DNA from: Torreya grandis
Taxonomy: Eukaryota; Streptophyta; Pinopsida; Cupressales; Taxaceae
Assembly (NCBI GenBank): GCA_037957365.1
Contig: JARHVA010004227.1
Location: 1,078,001 to 1,142,000 of the forward strand
Reading direction: 5' to 3'
Length of the DNA stretch: 64,000 nucleotides
Part shown: in pieces, positions 9,583-20,157 of the stretch
How the letters are laid out: the number at the start of each line of letters is the position of its first letter
Position numbering within the stretch: the stretch's first letter is position 1
Made by a program: the position numbers and the translations under genes
Notes under the pieces: model-generated
Told to the model about the DNA's origin: nothing
The model's input: only the letters and a program-made list of their open reading frames with translations
Databases searched by the model: none

Positions 9583-11769
9583 TGTCAAAACATATTGCAC
9601 CCTAAAGGATGGTGTTTAAGCCTATTTCTAATTTAGGCAACATGGGAACACTTCCAGGTATGTGGGTGTACCTATAGTGGAAGTGAGCCTGTAGATTTAA
9701 GGAGTAGCTCCTCGAATGTATCTTGAAGTGATTCCACCTATGATAATTCTTGATTATGGGGAAAAGAGTTAAAATTTGAATGAATTGAATCTAATCTAAT
9801 GGGGTGATACACCAAGATATTTTCCACATGACCATCACATTTCATTCACTAAGAAATAAAGCATACAGACTAGTCTCAAAGTCCTAAAGGATTCTAACAT
9901 GAGTGTTTCAATATAGAGGTGAGATGTATGAAGCAACACAAGGAAAATGAACCAGAGGGTAAAATTTCACACTCTAAGTAAAATCATACACTTGAAAGGA
10001 TCCAAACACACTTGAATACACTCTATATGACATGTTATAATGAGATTTTATTATATAAGACATAAAAGGACAAGGAAAAGCAAAAGATAGAATCACTAAA
10101 CTTAACCATTAATCACTTTGCATAATGAAACAAGATATTATTGAAATCAAAACCATATTTCTTGAGTTATTATAAGGTAAAATGTGACATCAAACTAGCA
10201 AGGCTTCACCATACCAAGTATGGTCTTTTTTACAAAGGCTAAAATGATAGCTACTTATAGAATTTTAGAGAGAGGAGAAAAGAATGAAGTTAAAAGGTCA
10301 ATAAAACACATGTCTAGCTCATAAGAGGAGTTACATATACAAGAGGATGAATTTATAAATAGACCATGCAAGGTCTAATGGGATAAATGGCTCTCGAAGC
10401 ATAAAAAATATTGAAATGTGGCATATAACTCCTTTTGCTTGCATAAGAAACTACCTTCATCATGGATCATCAATTCAAGCACTTGAAATTGGACTGGGGA
10501 GAGTTGACACCTATGCTATGACTATCATAAGATATTTTCCTAGTTACTATCTATCTTATAAACACTTGTATTCATTGTCCATGATCGTTCATTGGTCTCC
10601 TAAACTTCAAATCTTCACATCTGGCAATCACTGTTCATCTCACATCTTGACTAAGCTTGTCATGGAAACATATGAGTATCAAGTTCTTATTCCATTACAT
10701 AATACTAAATCCTACATGGCTACCTATATGGCATTCCCTTTCCACATCCCTCATTCCATTTTCAAATATGCCTATCATCATTTAGACATGTAGCCTCATC
10801 TTATCCATCTGGAACCTAGTCATATTTTCTCTATCAATCTTGTTTGGAGTCTCTTTACTTTGACCTTCAATTTTGGGCCATTCATCATTGATCTAGGGTC
10901 TTGAGATTATGAAATTTGGAAGCATTTCACTCAATCTAAGCACCTTAACCTTTAACTCTCACTCACACCATTAATCTACTTGGTATGATTGAATGTGTAT
11001 CATTGATTTTATCTGGACCCACTAACTCTGTTAGGTTGTCTTCACACCATAAGAATTAGATGTATGTTTCAATGTTAACCATTAGATCTGCCTCTATTTG
11101 AATTCAAATGGCTAATTTATGAGGCCCAAAATTGACACCTACATGCTTATCTTTGATGTTCACATGAATGTCTTTTATTACCATATGACCATCATAATTT
11201 AAATCCCAGTGGTTTTTTGTTGTGGCTTGATTTTGATGTCTATGTGACCATCTTCATCTTCTTGTTTAAATTTTAAGGCTTATATTTGGAAGAAAAAAAT
11301 AATATGAAGGCACAAAGTTTGTAGGGGATGATCTTGGCCCTAAGAAAAACATTTCCATGTGGTCCTTTGGTTCTAGGATGCTTTTTAATCAAACTTATAA
11401 AATGCACAAGTAACCAACATGTTCATTTCTATGTGACATCCTGATGACGGTCTGGTTCACTTATGCTTGTGCTTGAACTATTGATTGATTTTTGAAAGCT
11501 CTAATGAACTTCTTGAGGCCTGTGCAAACTCTTTCCATCATCTTGACTACTCAAACACCATGAAAATGTTCTACTTTCACATAAGACCATAAAATGGTCC
11601 CTAAATGACTCAAGATGACATATTGACTAATTAGACTATAAGGCTAAAAATGTATGGAATAACATTAAATACACCCTATAACATTATATTAGACCCTTAC
11701 ACAAGTCTTGACTATAGGGGGTCAACCATTTTGACTCATGGTAAAAATGGTCAATAGTCTCAAAAAACC
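9583..11769 (-). repeat. 5' LTR of element B (right copy)
   Basis: Aligned copy of the left LTR, about 2.19 kb, without the 550-bp insertion. The inner end is near TGTCAAAACATATTGC next to the PBS-like site, and the outer end is next to ATTTT (11,770-11,774). The frame of 125 codons at 10,416-10,793 on the plus strand is antisense to the element and interrupted in the other LTR, so it is not annotated as a gene. Confidence 0.75.
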
Positions 11770-11774
11770 ATTTT
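11770..11774. repeat. Target-site duplication ATTTT, right copy, element B
   Basis: Matches ATTTT at 4,403-4,407. Accepting it puts the outer LTR end at 11,769, where the terminal dinucleotide is CC rather than CA, so either the end has mutated or the boundary is off by a base. Confidence 0.45.
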
Positions 11775-12130
11775 AAAGATTTGAAACCTAGAAATTTTTT
11801 GGCAAAACACTCCAACTACCTCTCATGCATGAACAAGCACATGTGCTAGGGTTTTGACCATTTCATGGTTCACATATATATACAAGGTCTCATAACTCCA
11901 AATTTGGCATGGATCATGGTCAAGAGGTATGGAAATTGAATAAAACATTTCTTTGGATTTTTACATGTGTGGGAGGTCATTTGAGCCAAAACTCAGTTTC
12001 TAGGCCTAAAGGCCCAATTAGAAAAAGGTGAAATAATACACTTTCACTTAGGTTATGGTCATGAAATTTGGTATAGATATGTAAGAGAATATTGGGTACT
12101 CAAATCCATGCTTAGTTTTTCAATATCATT
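11775..12130 (+). repeat. Probable continuation of the element A LTR after element B
   Basis: If B is removed at its target site, this sequence joins 4,402 directly. It holds a TATA-like CATATATATACAAGG on the plus strand (11,873-11,887), in keeping with A lying on the plus strand. No coding potential is seen. The downstream limit is arbitrary because no LTR end was recognised. Confidence 0.3.
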
Positions 12131-15100
12131 TATACATTATATTACACAAGTAGCTTTGTTTATTTTAGGGCTACAAGGAATTGAAGGCAAGTGAGAGCTT
12201 AAGGTGCAAGATGAAGCATTAAATAGTGTTTGATGCATACAAAGGAGTTTATTCAATAATTTTATGACTGAGAGAGACCTTTCTTGGATAATAATTATAT
12301 TCATGAAGATAAAGTCAATATTTGAGCTATTTGGGGAAAATAGGCATAGTAAGACCAATTAAACTTCAAGATACCTAAGAAGGAATAGTCATCATTGTAA
12401 CATAAGTATAAAATATTATTAAGAATGTGAAAGGTGTCAAATATTAGACCAAGAGCTATTTCAATGTGATTTGATGACCAAAGGGTTCCACTTGTCACTT
12501 TTTAAGCTATGAGAAGTGCAGTTTGAAGAAGAAGATAAAGGTGTCAAGCAACTAGAGAAACTCCTACACCATTTCCAAGATTATGCATCTTCAATAAGGA
12601 AACACATGTCCATAGATATCTTATGATATTTTTTCATAACTCCATTATTTATTTTAACTCTTGTTAAACACTTTCAACCTCTCTCTCCTCCTAGTTCAAA
12701 CATCTATCACAACCTTTACACTGATGTTTTGATGTAGGATATGTAAATTAGGAGTAGTATATTTTAAAGTTAGTCTCATGGTTGATGTGCACAAGAAATT
12801 GGTTGGTATTGGTCAATTAGTTTTTGTGAATCACCTATGTTAGAGTAGGTTTATATCTTTTTTCCTAACAAATTGATATATTATTGAATGAACCTAAGTG
12901 ATACATCAAGGGGAGCTATAACTATAACCTAGAGATACAATCCACCTATTAGGCCACCCACAAACTAGGATTGCCTTCATGTTACCCAAAATTTGGAAGG
13001 TTTAAAAAAACTTAAAATGGTGTTAATTTGGGTGATAACAATACACATGATAAATAAGCCAAATATGCACAAAAATGATGGGACTCTTATTTACTAAAGG
13101 ACATACTTGGTCCTAGCACCTATCGCCTCCAAACTAATGAAGGCCATATTTTCAAAGAGCCCTCTAACATGAAATTTTTAAATTAATTTTCTTAAATTTA
13201 TACCTTCTTATCATGCTTTCTATATGCTATCCTACTAACACTTTTTTCAAGATATCTACACAGGTCTCAACCCCTCTAGTAGTTTTTCTTTCCACAAACC
13301 TTAGTTCCTTTTCTTATTCCTTTGGTTTTTGTTTCTCATGAATTTCATTGTAAAACTATGGATAAGACTTGGTATTCCTCATGAATGAATTTTATTTACT
13401 TATTATTTTCCAATGATTTTTTCACCCTCTTGGGTTTTTTTTTGTGAGTTGAAGTTTAAGACCATGGATAGGACTAGGCCTTCCTCATAAATACCATCTT
13501 TCTCATATTTATTTTTCCATGATTTGTGCACCTTTTGGGTTTCTCTTTTATGATTTTTAGTGTAAGACCATGGATAGGACTAGGCCCTCCTCATAAAATC
13601 ACTATCTTTAATTAATTCAATGTTCCTTTTATAAAATGACAAGTAATGGTTACAAGTTTATGATCCCTCATTCTCAACTTTAGTTTTTGTTTCTTTTGTA
13701 GATAAAACCTGCACAAAAAAATATGTTAACATGTTTCCTTACACCTTCGCATATTCTTATGATAAGTAATCATACTTACCTATGATAGTATCCCCTTTTC
13801 ACCTTTTTCACATTTTTTACGATTTAAAGTATTTCAAATTGTTTCATGTTTTCTTCCTTGATTTCCTTTCCTTTCATTCCACTCTAGATAAACCAAGGTC
13901 AAAGTCAAGATAGCATTTTTATTTTACCTAATTTAACAAGACTCTTAGACACCATGCTCTCTAAGTTCTCTTTCTTAGAAACCAATTCTAAAGTTTTCAA
14001 ATGATAGTCATATTTAGCACCCATGTTTGGTTCTCCAAATTCATATGGAGGAGGAATAGAAAAATCCATCAAAATTTAAAATACAAATAATTTGAAACAA
14101 AAAGCATTGATCAAAAGGAAACACATAAATTCAAAATTCAAAATCACACCAAAAGATATGATAAATAACACATATCCTATTTCCACTCAAAGATCAAAAT
14201 CCATAGTTGGCCTAATCATAGAGCTGAGGTCCATTGGGGTGTGGTAGGATAGTAGATTGGGATAAGATAATTCAAAATGATTTATGGTTCTACCTACTTT
14301 CTCATGCAAGTACCCAATATTCACAATATACTGATGGCTCTGTAAGGGGTCCTAAGGAATGGGGAACATGTTTTAGGAAGGTAGGTCCATTTTAATTTTC
14401 ATGTATATAGCCTTCTTGGGATGATATTCATACTTCATTTGGTGACCCAAGATTTGTGTGGCTAGGATAAGTTCTTCAGAGTCCTTAATGTCAAAAGTCC
14501 TCTTGTTTTGATAAAATTAATTTAAATGCCTTGACATTGATAAATAATTTCTCTACCTTGATTTTTTCCTTCATTTCCCCTCCACCCATTTCATTTCACC
14601 CTTGATAGGAAAGTGTGATTCTAAATTTGTTTTCCTACCTCTATATTTCCTCTTCTTCACATCTTAAAACATGTTAGCACTACTTTATTTCAGTTTTATT
14701 TATCCTTAAAATAAAACAATATGTTTGAGTGATTTTGGATTATTTTATTTTCCACCATTTATTTACATTTAAATAATGTCCTTGGTTTATTTTACCATTT
14801 TCCATTGTTGTACTCCCTTTTTTTAGACAACTGCATCCATTTCTACTTTTATATACTTATTCCATTATTGAGTGAGGTTGGCTTGTTACTTCTCACTCAC
14901 CAATGTTGTTTTCCATTTCATGCACTTTTTTCGTTGATGATTGAGTAATGATTGTTGTTACTAACTCATTAATGTTGTTTTGCCACTTATTTGACCATAT
15001 TTTCTTAAGTAAGGATTATTAATAATTTCACATTGATGTTTAAATACCATTTTTGACTTGTATCCTTAGTTTGACTTGGTTGATTTTCCTTTCTTAATCA

Positions 15101-16367
15101 AGATTTATTTGCTTGAGTTTTTTTGTCATTTAGTAGCCTTGAATTTTCAGGTACCCGATTTACTCCAAAATTATAGATTGGTCATTTGGTCCTAACTTAA
15201 AATTTTTCACCCCAGCTTACCAAATTTCTAAGTACATATCATCTACACCACATTAGTTATCTTGGATTTCTTATGTTTGTTTATTTTTGCTCTTTAGTTT
15301 TGCATCCTTGGGTTTGTCTAAAGCAATCTTTGCACCCTCCACAATCAAAAATATAAACACAATATAAAACCATACATTGATAAAGGTAAGTCAAGGTACA
15401 CATACATTACATTTATTTATAGTTGTTTCCCTTTCAATCATTTAATTTAATTTAATTTATTCTTTAAAATACTGTAATTTATTTAGCTTTAGTGTTGTGT
15501 TACTATGTTCTTTTCTCTAAGAACCATCTCTTATTGCACCTAAGTGACATGTGATGACATTTGAGTGGGGCATAAGTATACACATAATATTTTAAAACTT
15601 TATTAATTAATAATGTTTTTTCTCTTGTAGGAACTTGTCCAATCTTAATCTCTTTGAGTATAGGCCTTAAAAGGTGTACCAAGAAAGGGGTGAGCAAACC
15701 ATTAGTTCTTTGCTAGATATTTGTCCCCTATACCACCACTTGATATCAATCCAACCATATCATATAAACTTATATAATCCTCATCTCCTCTCTTTCACAC
15801 TCTTCCAATCTTATACCACCTTCACTATCCCATTCCTAAGCCTAAGACCCTTTTTGATGGTTTATGTTACACTATCAGCCCCATAAACCTTGTATTCAAA
15901 TTTATAAAACACATTAAGGGTTTAGGTTGACTCTTAGATGACCTAGACTAAAACCTAATTTATTTTTATCAATAATAATATAGATTCGATTGGGTTGACC
16001 CTATCCACTAAACTTTTTGAAAGGTTTCAGGTTAGATTCAAATATATATACACATTCATTTCACCTCACGCTCCACACACTTCCATAATTTTCTAAACTT
16101 ATCAATACAAAACCTAAGATACATGGGATCCCACATACCCAAGCCTTCATTTTTCATTTTTTTGGGTATCAATCATGAAGTGTAGGTAGCAGTCACATGA
16201 TTTTGATAAACATGCTTCAAAATACACATGCAAAGTGGTAGACAACTAAAAGGCACATCTATCATAATTAGATCCCCACTCACTATTATAGACCTCATGA
16301 AGCTTAATACCATTATAATCAATGAGAAATCTTCAACAACATGGTTTAGGTTGGTTTAAGGAAACTA
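12131..16367. other. Unclassified AT-rich intergenic DNA
   Basis: Apart from the 106-bp tandem repeat listed separately, I see no supported gene. Frames of up to about 75 codons (for example 12,137-12,498 minus and 15,503-15,886 on both strands) lack codon bias, known motifs or a second copy in the window. Pyrimidine-rich plus-strand stretches at 13.2-15.3 kb and short repeats of GTTGTT and ATTAAT give low complexity. This is probably very old transposon DNA. Confidence 0.5.
13249..13640. repeat. Degenerate tandem repeat, 106-bp period, about three copies
   Basis: The marker ACCATGGATAGGACTAGG and its variant ACTATGGATAAGACTTGG begin at 13,355, 13,461 and 13,567, exactly 106 bp apart each time. 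Between markers each unit carries CCTCAT, a T-rich tract, CCA(A/T)GATTT and TTGGGTTT. A partial unit precedes the first marker. The copies are visibly diverged, so the array is old. No reading frame is preserved across units. Confidence 0.75.
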
Positions 16368-16484
16368 TATTATAACATTACATAGGAAACAAATGGATAT
16401 GAATTCTCTATAAGGCCTTGCCCCATGGTTGTAAGTTATATTGACATCAATGATGAATGCTTAAACATCATATCAAGGAAATAC
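16368..16484 (+). repeat. 117-bp direct repeat, left copy
   Basis: Identical to 17,203-17,319 except for two bases (GAATTCTCTATAAGG against GAATTATCTGTAAGG). The two copies exactly flank the 718-bp young insertion, so they behave like an unusually long target-site duplication. The duplicated sequence itself is ordinary AT-rich, CpG-poor host DNA. Confidence 0.95.
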
Positions 16485-17177
16485 TGTTAAGGTGTGGAGC
16501 TAAAAGCTTCACCAAAGGAGCATTTTGCAGAAGTTGCAGGTTTACACAGTCACCGGTGTCAGTCAGGAGCGACCGACGTCGGTCAGGAGTAGTTCAAGAG
16601 ATGTCAACGTCGGCAGGAATCGGCCGACGTCAGTCACAGGCAAACAAGCAGGAACCGATGTTAGTTACCTGTGCGTCCAGAAAGCTATTTCTATGGACAG
16701 AACAGAGTGTTTGCATGTTAGGATTAAGTGATAGTCTTAAGTCTGCGTCTCTATTATTAGTAAGACTGTTTAGAGCCCTTGATTAGGAGGTGCATCTGAT
16801 GGTTGTAGTTGTACGCTCATGTTTCCTAATTATTATATAATAGGATAGATCTTCTTAGCTTAATGGTATGTTGAATATAACAGTATAGAATTGTATATGT
16901 GAATCATTCCAGGTTGTTGGAGTTGATTGTACTTGAGAGAGAGAGATCTTGAGGGAAAGAGATCTAGAGAGAGATCTGTACATCTGAGAGAGGTGTGGAA
17001 GAAAAGAAGTTTCTTCAATTGTATTCCTTCTGTAAAGAGTTTAATACAAGTTTTTAGGGTGGTTTCTTGTATCTCTTATTGTTTGCTATTATCTGATTCT
17101 AGTTACTTATCTTTATGGTTAGTTTCACATTTAATTGCTTTCATAGTGTAATCAACATTGTTGGTTGATCCCCAACA
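16485..17177 (+). mobile_element. Young LTR, probably of a Ty1-copia element
   Basis: Starts TGTTAAGGTG and ends CCCCAACA, the TG...CA form of an LTR, 693 bp. The PBS-like site that follows indicates the orientation. Base composition is unlike its surroundings: the first 200 bases are CpG-rich, with GACGTC at 16,575 and 16,626 and several CGG and CGAC words, while neighbouring DNA is almost CpG-free. A GAGA-rich block near 16,937-16,995 repeats AGAGATCT. The last bases form a hairpin (TTGTTGG at 17,158, CCAACAA at 17,172). Frames of 109, 68 and 74 codons in it are by-products of the composition. No second LTR or internal gene is present. Confidence 0.8.
16834..16840 (+). promoter_or_regulatory. 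Possible TATA box in the young LTR
   Basis: TATATAA lies about 350 bp into the LTR, after the CpG-rich block and before the GAGA-rich leader-like sequence, a reasonable place for the U3/R boundary. AT-rich words are common in this window, so the call is tentative. Confidence 0.3.
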
Positions 17178-17178
17178 A

Positions 17179-17202
17179 GTGGTATCTGATTTTATTATTT
17201 GT
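17179..17202 (+). promoter_or_regulatory. PBS remnant and filler after the young LTR
   Basis: Directly after the terminal CAACA comes AGTGGTATCTGAT, which matches the common plant PBS TGGTATCAGAG (initiator tRNA-Met) over its first seven bases. It is followed by an AT-rich filler of about 12 bases and then the right 117-bp repeat. The internal region of the element is therefore missing. Confidence 0.6.
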
Positions 17203-17319
17203 TATTATAACATTACATAGGAAACAAATGGATATGAATTATCTGTAAGGCCTTGCCCCATGGTTGTAAGTTATATTGACATCAATGATGAATGCTTAAA
17301 CATCATATCAAGGAAATAC
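17203..17319 (+). repeat. 117-bp direct repeat, right copy
   Basis: Right partner of 16,368-16,484 (115 of 117 bases identical). It begins after the filler that follows the PBS remnant and ends at the same AAATAC as the left copy. Confidence 0.95.
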
Positions 17320-18959
17320 AAACTAGAGGTAGACAACATGGTTGACATGGAAGTGGTGGATACCAAAGAGATGCTACTTAAAAGAAGAAACATGAGCAAA
17401 AACCTCTTTTAGGCCCCGTGCAATAGTGGTCACAAAGGGAGTTAGGAAGTTGTGGTCATATGGAATATTAAGATGCTTAAATTCATACCCATGGTCACCT
17501 TATTCACCTACCCTAGGTGAGGCCTCCACAACGTGATAGAAACCTCCTCTAAGTGGCAAAAAATGGCAACATGGTGATCATTAGAAAGGCTTTTGATGTA
17601 TAGAAAGATTACCTCCTAGCCTATGTCAACACATGGTATAAATACCTATCTTATCACCCTTATTTAATCAAATATGTATGTCTAATAAGTTTTTTTAGGG
17701 TTGTAACTTTAAATTAATTATGTATATGTTTTTTTAAGTATGCTATAAAAAAATTTATAATATGAAATATATAATAATTATATTATAATTATAATAATTA
17801 TTATAATTAAGATATATAATATTTATATCAATTTTTTAAGTTTTTTCATCTTATGAGATTGGTCATGGTCTCTTATCCGTGCAACCTCTTTTCATATCTA
17901 GGATGGTTTCAATAATGTGGTTAAAGCACAACCTTTGACTCATGGTAACGAGATGGCCATTAAGTGTGGGATTGGTTTTTTGGTCATCAAAATTTATTGT
18001 ATGGTGATGATCTTGGACATAAAACATAATGTCTCCTAATTGGAAGTTAGATAACATCCTTCGGATATGTTGTCATCCTTTGGATAGTTTTTCAATTGGG
18101 TAATCATGAAATCACTATCATAAGGTGAATAAGGTTATTCATTTCCTAGCTAACTTTGGGTTAAATAAAATGATGTCATTAAGATGAATTATGGCATCAC
18201 TTTTTTTCTTGATTTGGGCAAAATTTGGGAAAATGACCTACCTCCTTATTTTTTAGGTTGTTGGGCTCAACTTGTTCCCCAACACTTTTGCCTACTTTTT
18301 TGGCTCTAAAAAGGTACCTAGTTTTGATCTAAGGGAATTCTTATGCTTACAATAATCACATTTTTGTTACTATGATTTCCTCTTTTAATGGGAAAGGGCC
18401 CTGTAACCCTTATTTATACATTAAAAATAATTAATTAATAATTATGATAATATAAAATTTATTAAAAAGCTAATTACCCAACTTTTTTTAAAAACAAAGA
18501 TAAAAATTGTGACTATTGTCACTATGCAAGATAGGGTTTTAAACCCAACTTTATTTTTCATAGGGAAGACAATGGGTGGATCTAATGAGATGAATTCAAG
18601 GTGTGGACCAAAAGGAGTAACATGGCATGGAACAACTTCAATGCTAACATGAGCATAAGAGGCCATGACAAAGAAGGTTATTTCGATATAGGTTATGGTG
18701 ATAGAGATGGAGGGGGTTATCTGATAGTAGATTGATATGTTTGGGATGGAAATATGAGGTTCGTAAATTCATAAAATCTTTCATAGATTCATTTTATAAG
18801 AAAGAGTAGATGACTAAATAAGTAGTGAAAGCTCTAGGTACCGCTTAATATAACCCTTTTATCTCTTATGAGATACAGGTTCTTAAATAAGTGTTCAAAA
18901 ATGAGGCATGGTTTGCAGCTAGGGGTTTAATTTGTAAATTCGATCATTTTTGGCTTATT
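17320..18959. other. Unclassified AT-rich DNA upstream of a LINE remnant
   Basis: Stops are dense in all frames. 17,757-17,830 is a TA/AAT-rich low-complexity tract. The minus-strand frames of 64 and 74 codons (17,863 and 18,442) have no motif or second copy. The last few hundred bases may be untranslated or decayed 5' sequence of the LINE ORF1 that follows. Confidence 0.45.
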
Positions 18960-19876
18960 TTTCTTGCTCTTCACTAATGGATTTATTATTCATGGCATCC
19001 ACTAATAATGGATAGGTTAGAGTTTTACCCTTACATGAAGGGTTTTTTCATAATGGCTTTTTATCTCTTGGAGGATAGAGACAAGATTTTCCATGACAAT
19101 GTCTAGGGCTAGGGGACAAGCATATTTTATGCTGGAAACCTTGGTTTCCTTATTTTAATCCTCTCTTGAAAACCCTCTCCACCTGGCCCATTTGGATTCA
19201 GCTACCATATTTGCCTCTACAGTTTTGGTTGTCAACCATTTGTAGTACCTTGGGAGAATTTGGGGCCATGGACACCTCTACTTATAATTTTTATCATACC
19301 ACCTTCACATGAATTATTACTAATATAAACATTTATTTTTACCTTCTAGCTATTTTCAAGCTAAAATTCAAGGATAACTATTGGATCTAACCCCTTGATT
19401 ATGAGGGAGTACCTTTTAGATGCCACAAGTGCTTTGAGATTGTTTACTTATTAGGGAACTATTGTAGCCCAAATAATAAGGTGAAAGTGTATTAGTGTAA
19501 TGAATCCCTCCCTACTCATCTTATAATTTTAGTTACTACTACAAATGCTTCGACTAGGAAAGAAGAGGTAGAAACTTTACTTGATGAGTATTTGGCTAGG
19601 ATAGTTTAGGAAGCAATACATGTTCCTTCTTTAAGACATTATAAGGTGAATATTATTAGGAATGGTGATGTTACCATAATATCAAAAGAGGTTTTAGCAA
19701 CAAGTGAAATGTCATTTGCCTATCTATCAATTGAAATATTCACTTCAACTTCAAGGGATTCTCAAGTTGTAAAAGATTGGATGGTAGTGAAAAATAAGAA
19801 AAAAGGGCATTCAGACCCTGATTCACCTTCCATAACACTTCATTCTCGTAGAGGAGATGCTAATGGAGGCTCATAA
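18960..19876 (+). pseudogene. LINE (L1-type) ORF1 remnant with DUF4283-like region and zinc knuckle
   Basis: Conceptual translation with a few frame changes gives, in order, a DUF4283-like stretch with WPIWIQLPYLPLQFW, then KLKFKDNYWI, then PLDYEGVPFRCHKC. The last is the RNA-binding knuckle of plant L1 ORF1 proteins. In the knuckle the His is Tyr and the last spacer is one residue too long (CHKCFEIVYLLGNYC), so it is broken. The C-terminal 76 codons (from 19,646) remain open and end GDANGGS then a stop. In the family this protein binds LINE RNA and accompanies ORF2 to the target. No ORF2 follows here. Confidence 0.7.
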
Positions 19877-20157
19877 GGGATATTTTTATTTTTATCTATG
19901 GGTCCTACTAAAATCAAAGAGAGTGGCTTGCTAAGTTGGTTTGGGTCAATTTTTATGTATTCTTTCTTTCTATATATATATATATATATAATTACTCTAT
20001 ATATATAATACATATTAATAAATATATAATTACGTATTTATAATATATGATTTTCATATATAACATTATATATTATATAATTTATTTTTATTAGATATGG
20101 GTGAAAACACTTTTGAAACCAGAACTATGAACTAGACACAAGGGTTTTGAGATGAGG
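19877..20157. repeat. TA-rich tract between two LINE remnants
   Basis: Contains (TA)10 at about 19,971-19,990 followed by roughly 100 bp of TATA/TAAT low-complexity sequence. It separates the plus-strand ORF1 remnant from the minus-strand one. No gene. Confidence 0.7.

Larger units (their letters stand above)
4408..11769 (-). mobile_element. Element B: LTR retrotransposon without recognisable pol, minus strand
   Basis: Two long direct repeats (4,408-7,148 and 9,583-11,769) enclose about 2.4 kb of internal DNA. All plausible coding frames of the internal part lie on the minus strand, so the 5' LTR is the right one. Internal order in the element's direction is: PBS-like site, Tyr-rich frame, helical then Pro/Ser-rich frame, acidic frame, conserved TAG, and a decayed homologue of the 219-codon ORF of element C. 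No reverse transcriptase, integrase, RNase H or gag zinc knuckle could be found, so B would need proteins from another element to move. The LTRs differ at roughly one base in seven, so the insertion is old. Confidence 0.75.

Noticed and set aside
10416..10793. 125-codon plus-strand frame
   Set aside because: Lies antisense in the right LTR of B, and the equivalent part of the left LTR is interrupted.
16457..16786. Open frames of 109 and 68 codons in the GC-rich block
   Set aside because: They cross the boundary of the inserted LTR and reflect fewer stop codons in CpG-rich DNA. No motif, and not in a coding position of an LTR.
16927..17151. 74-codon plus-strand frame in the young LTR
   Set aside because: Begins in a GAGA simple repeat and lies wholly inside the LTR.
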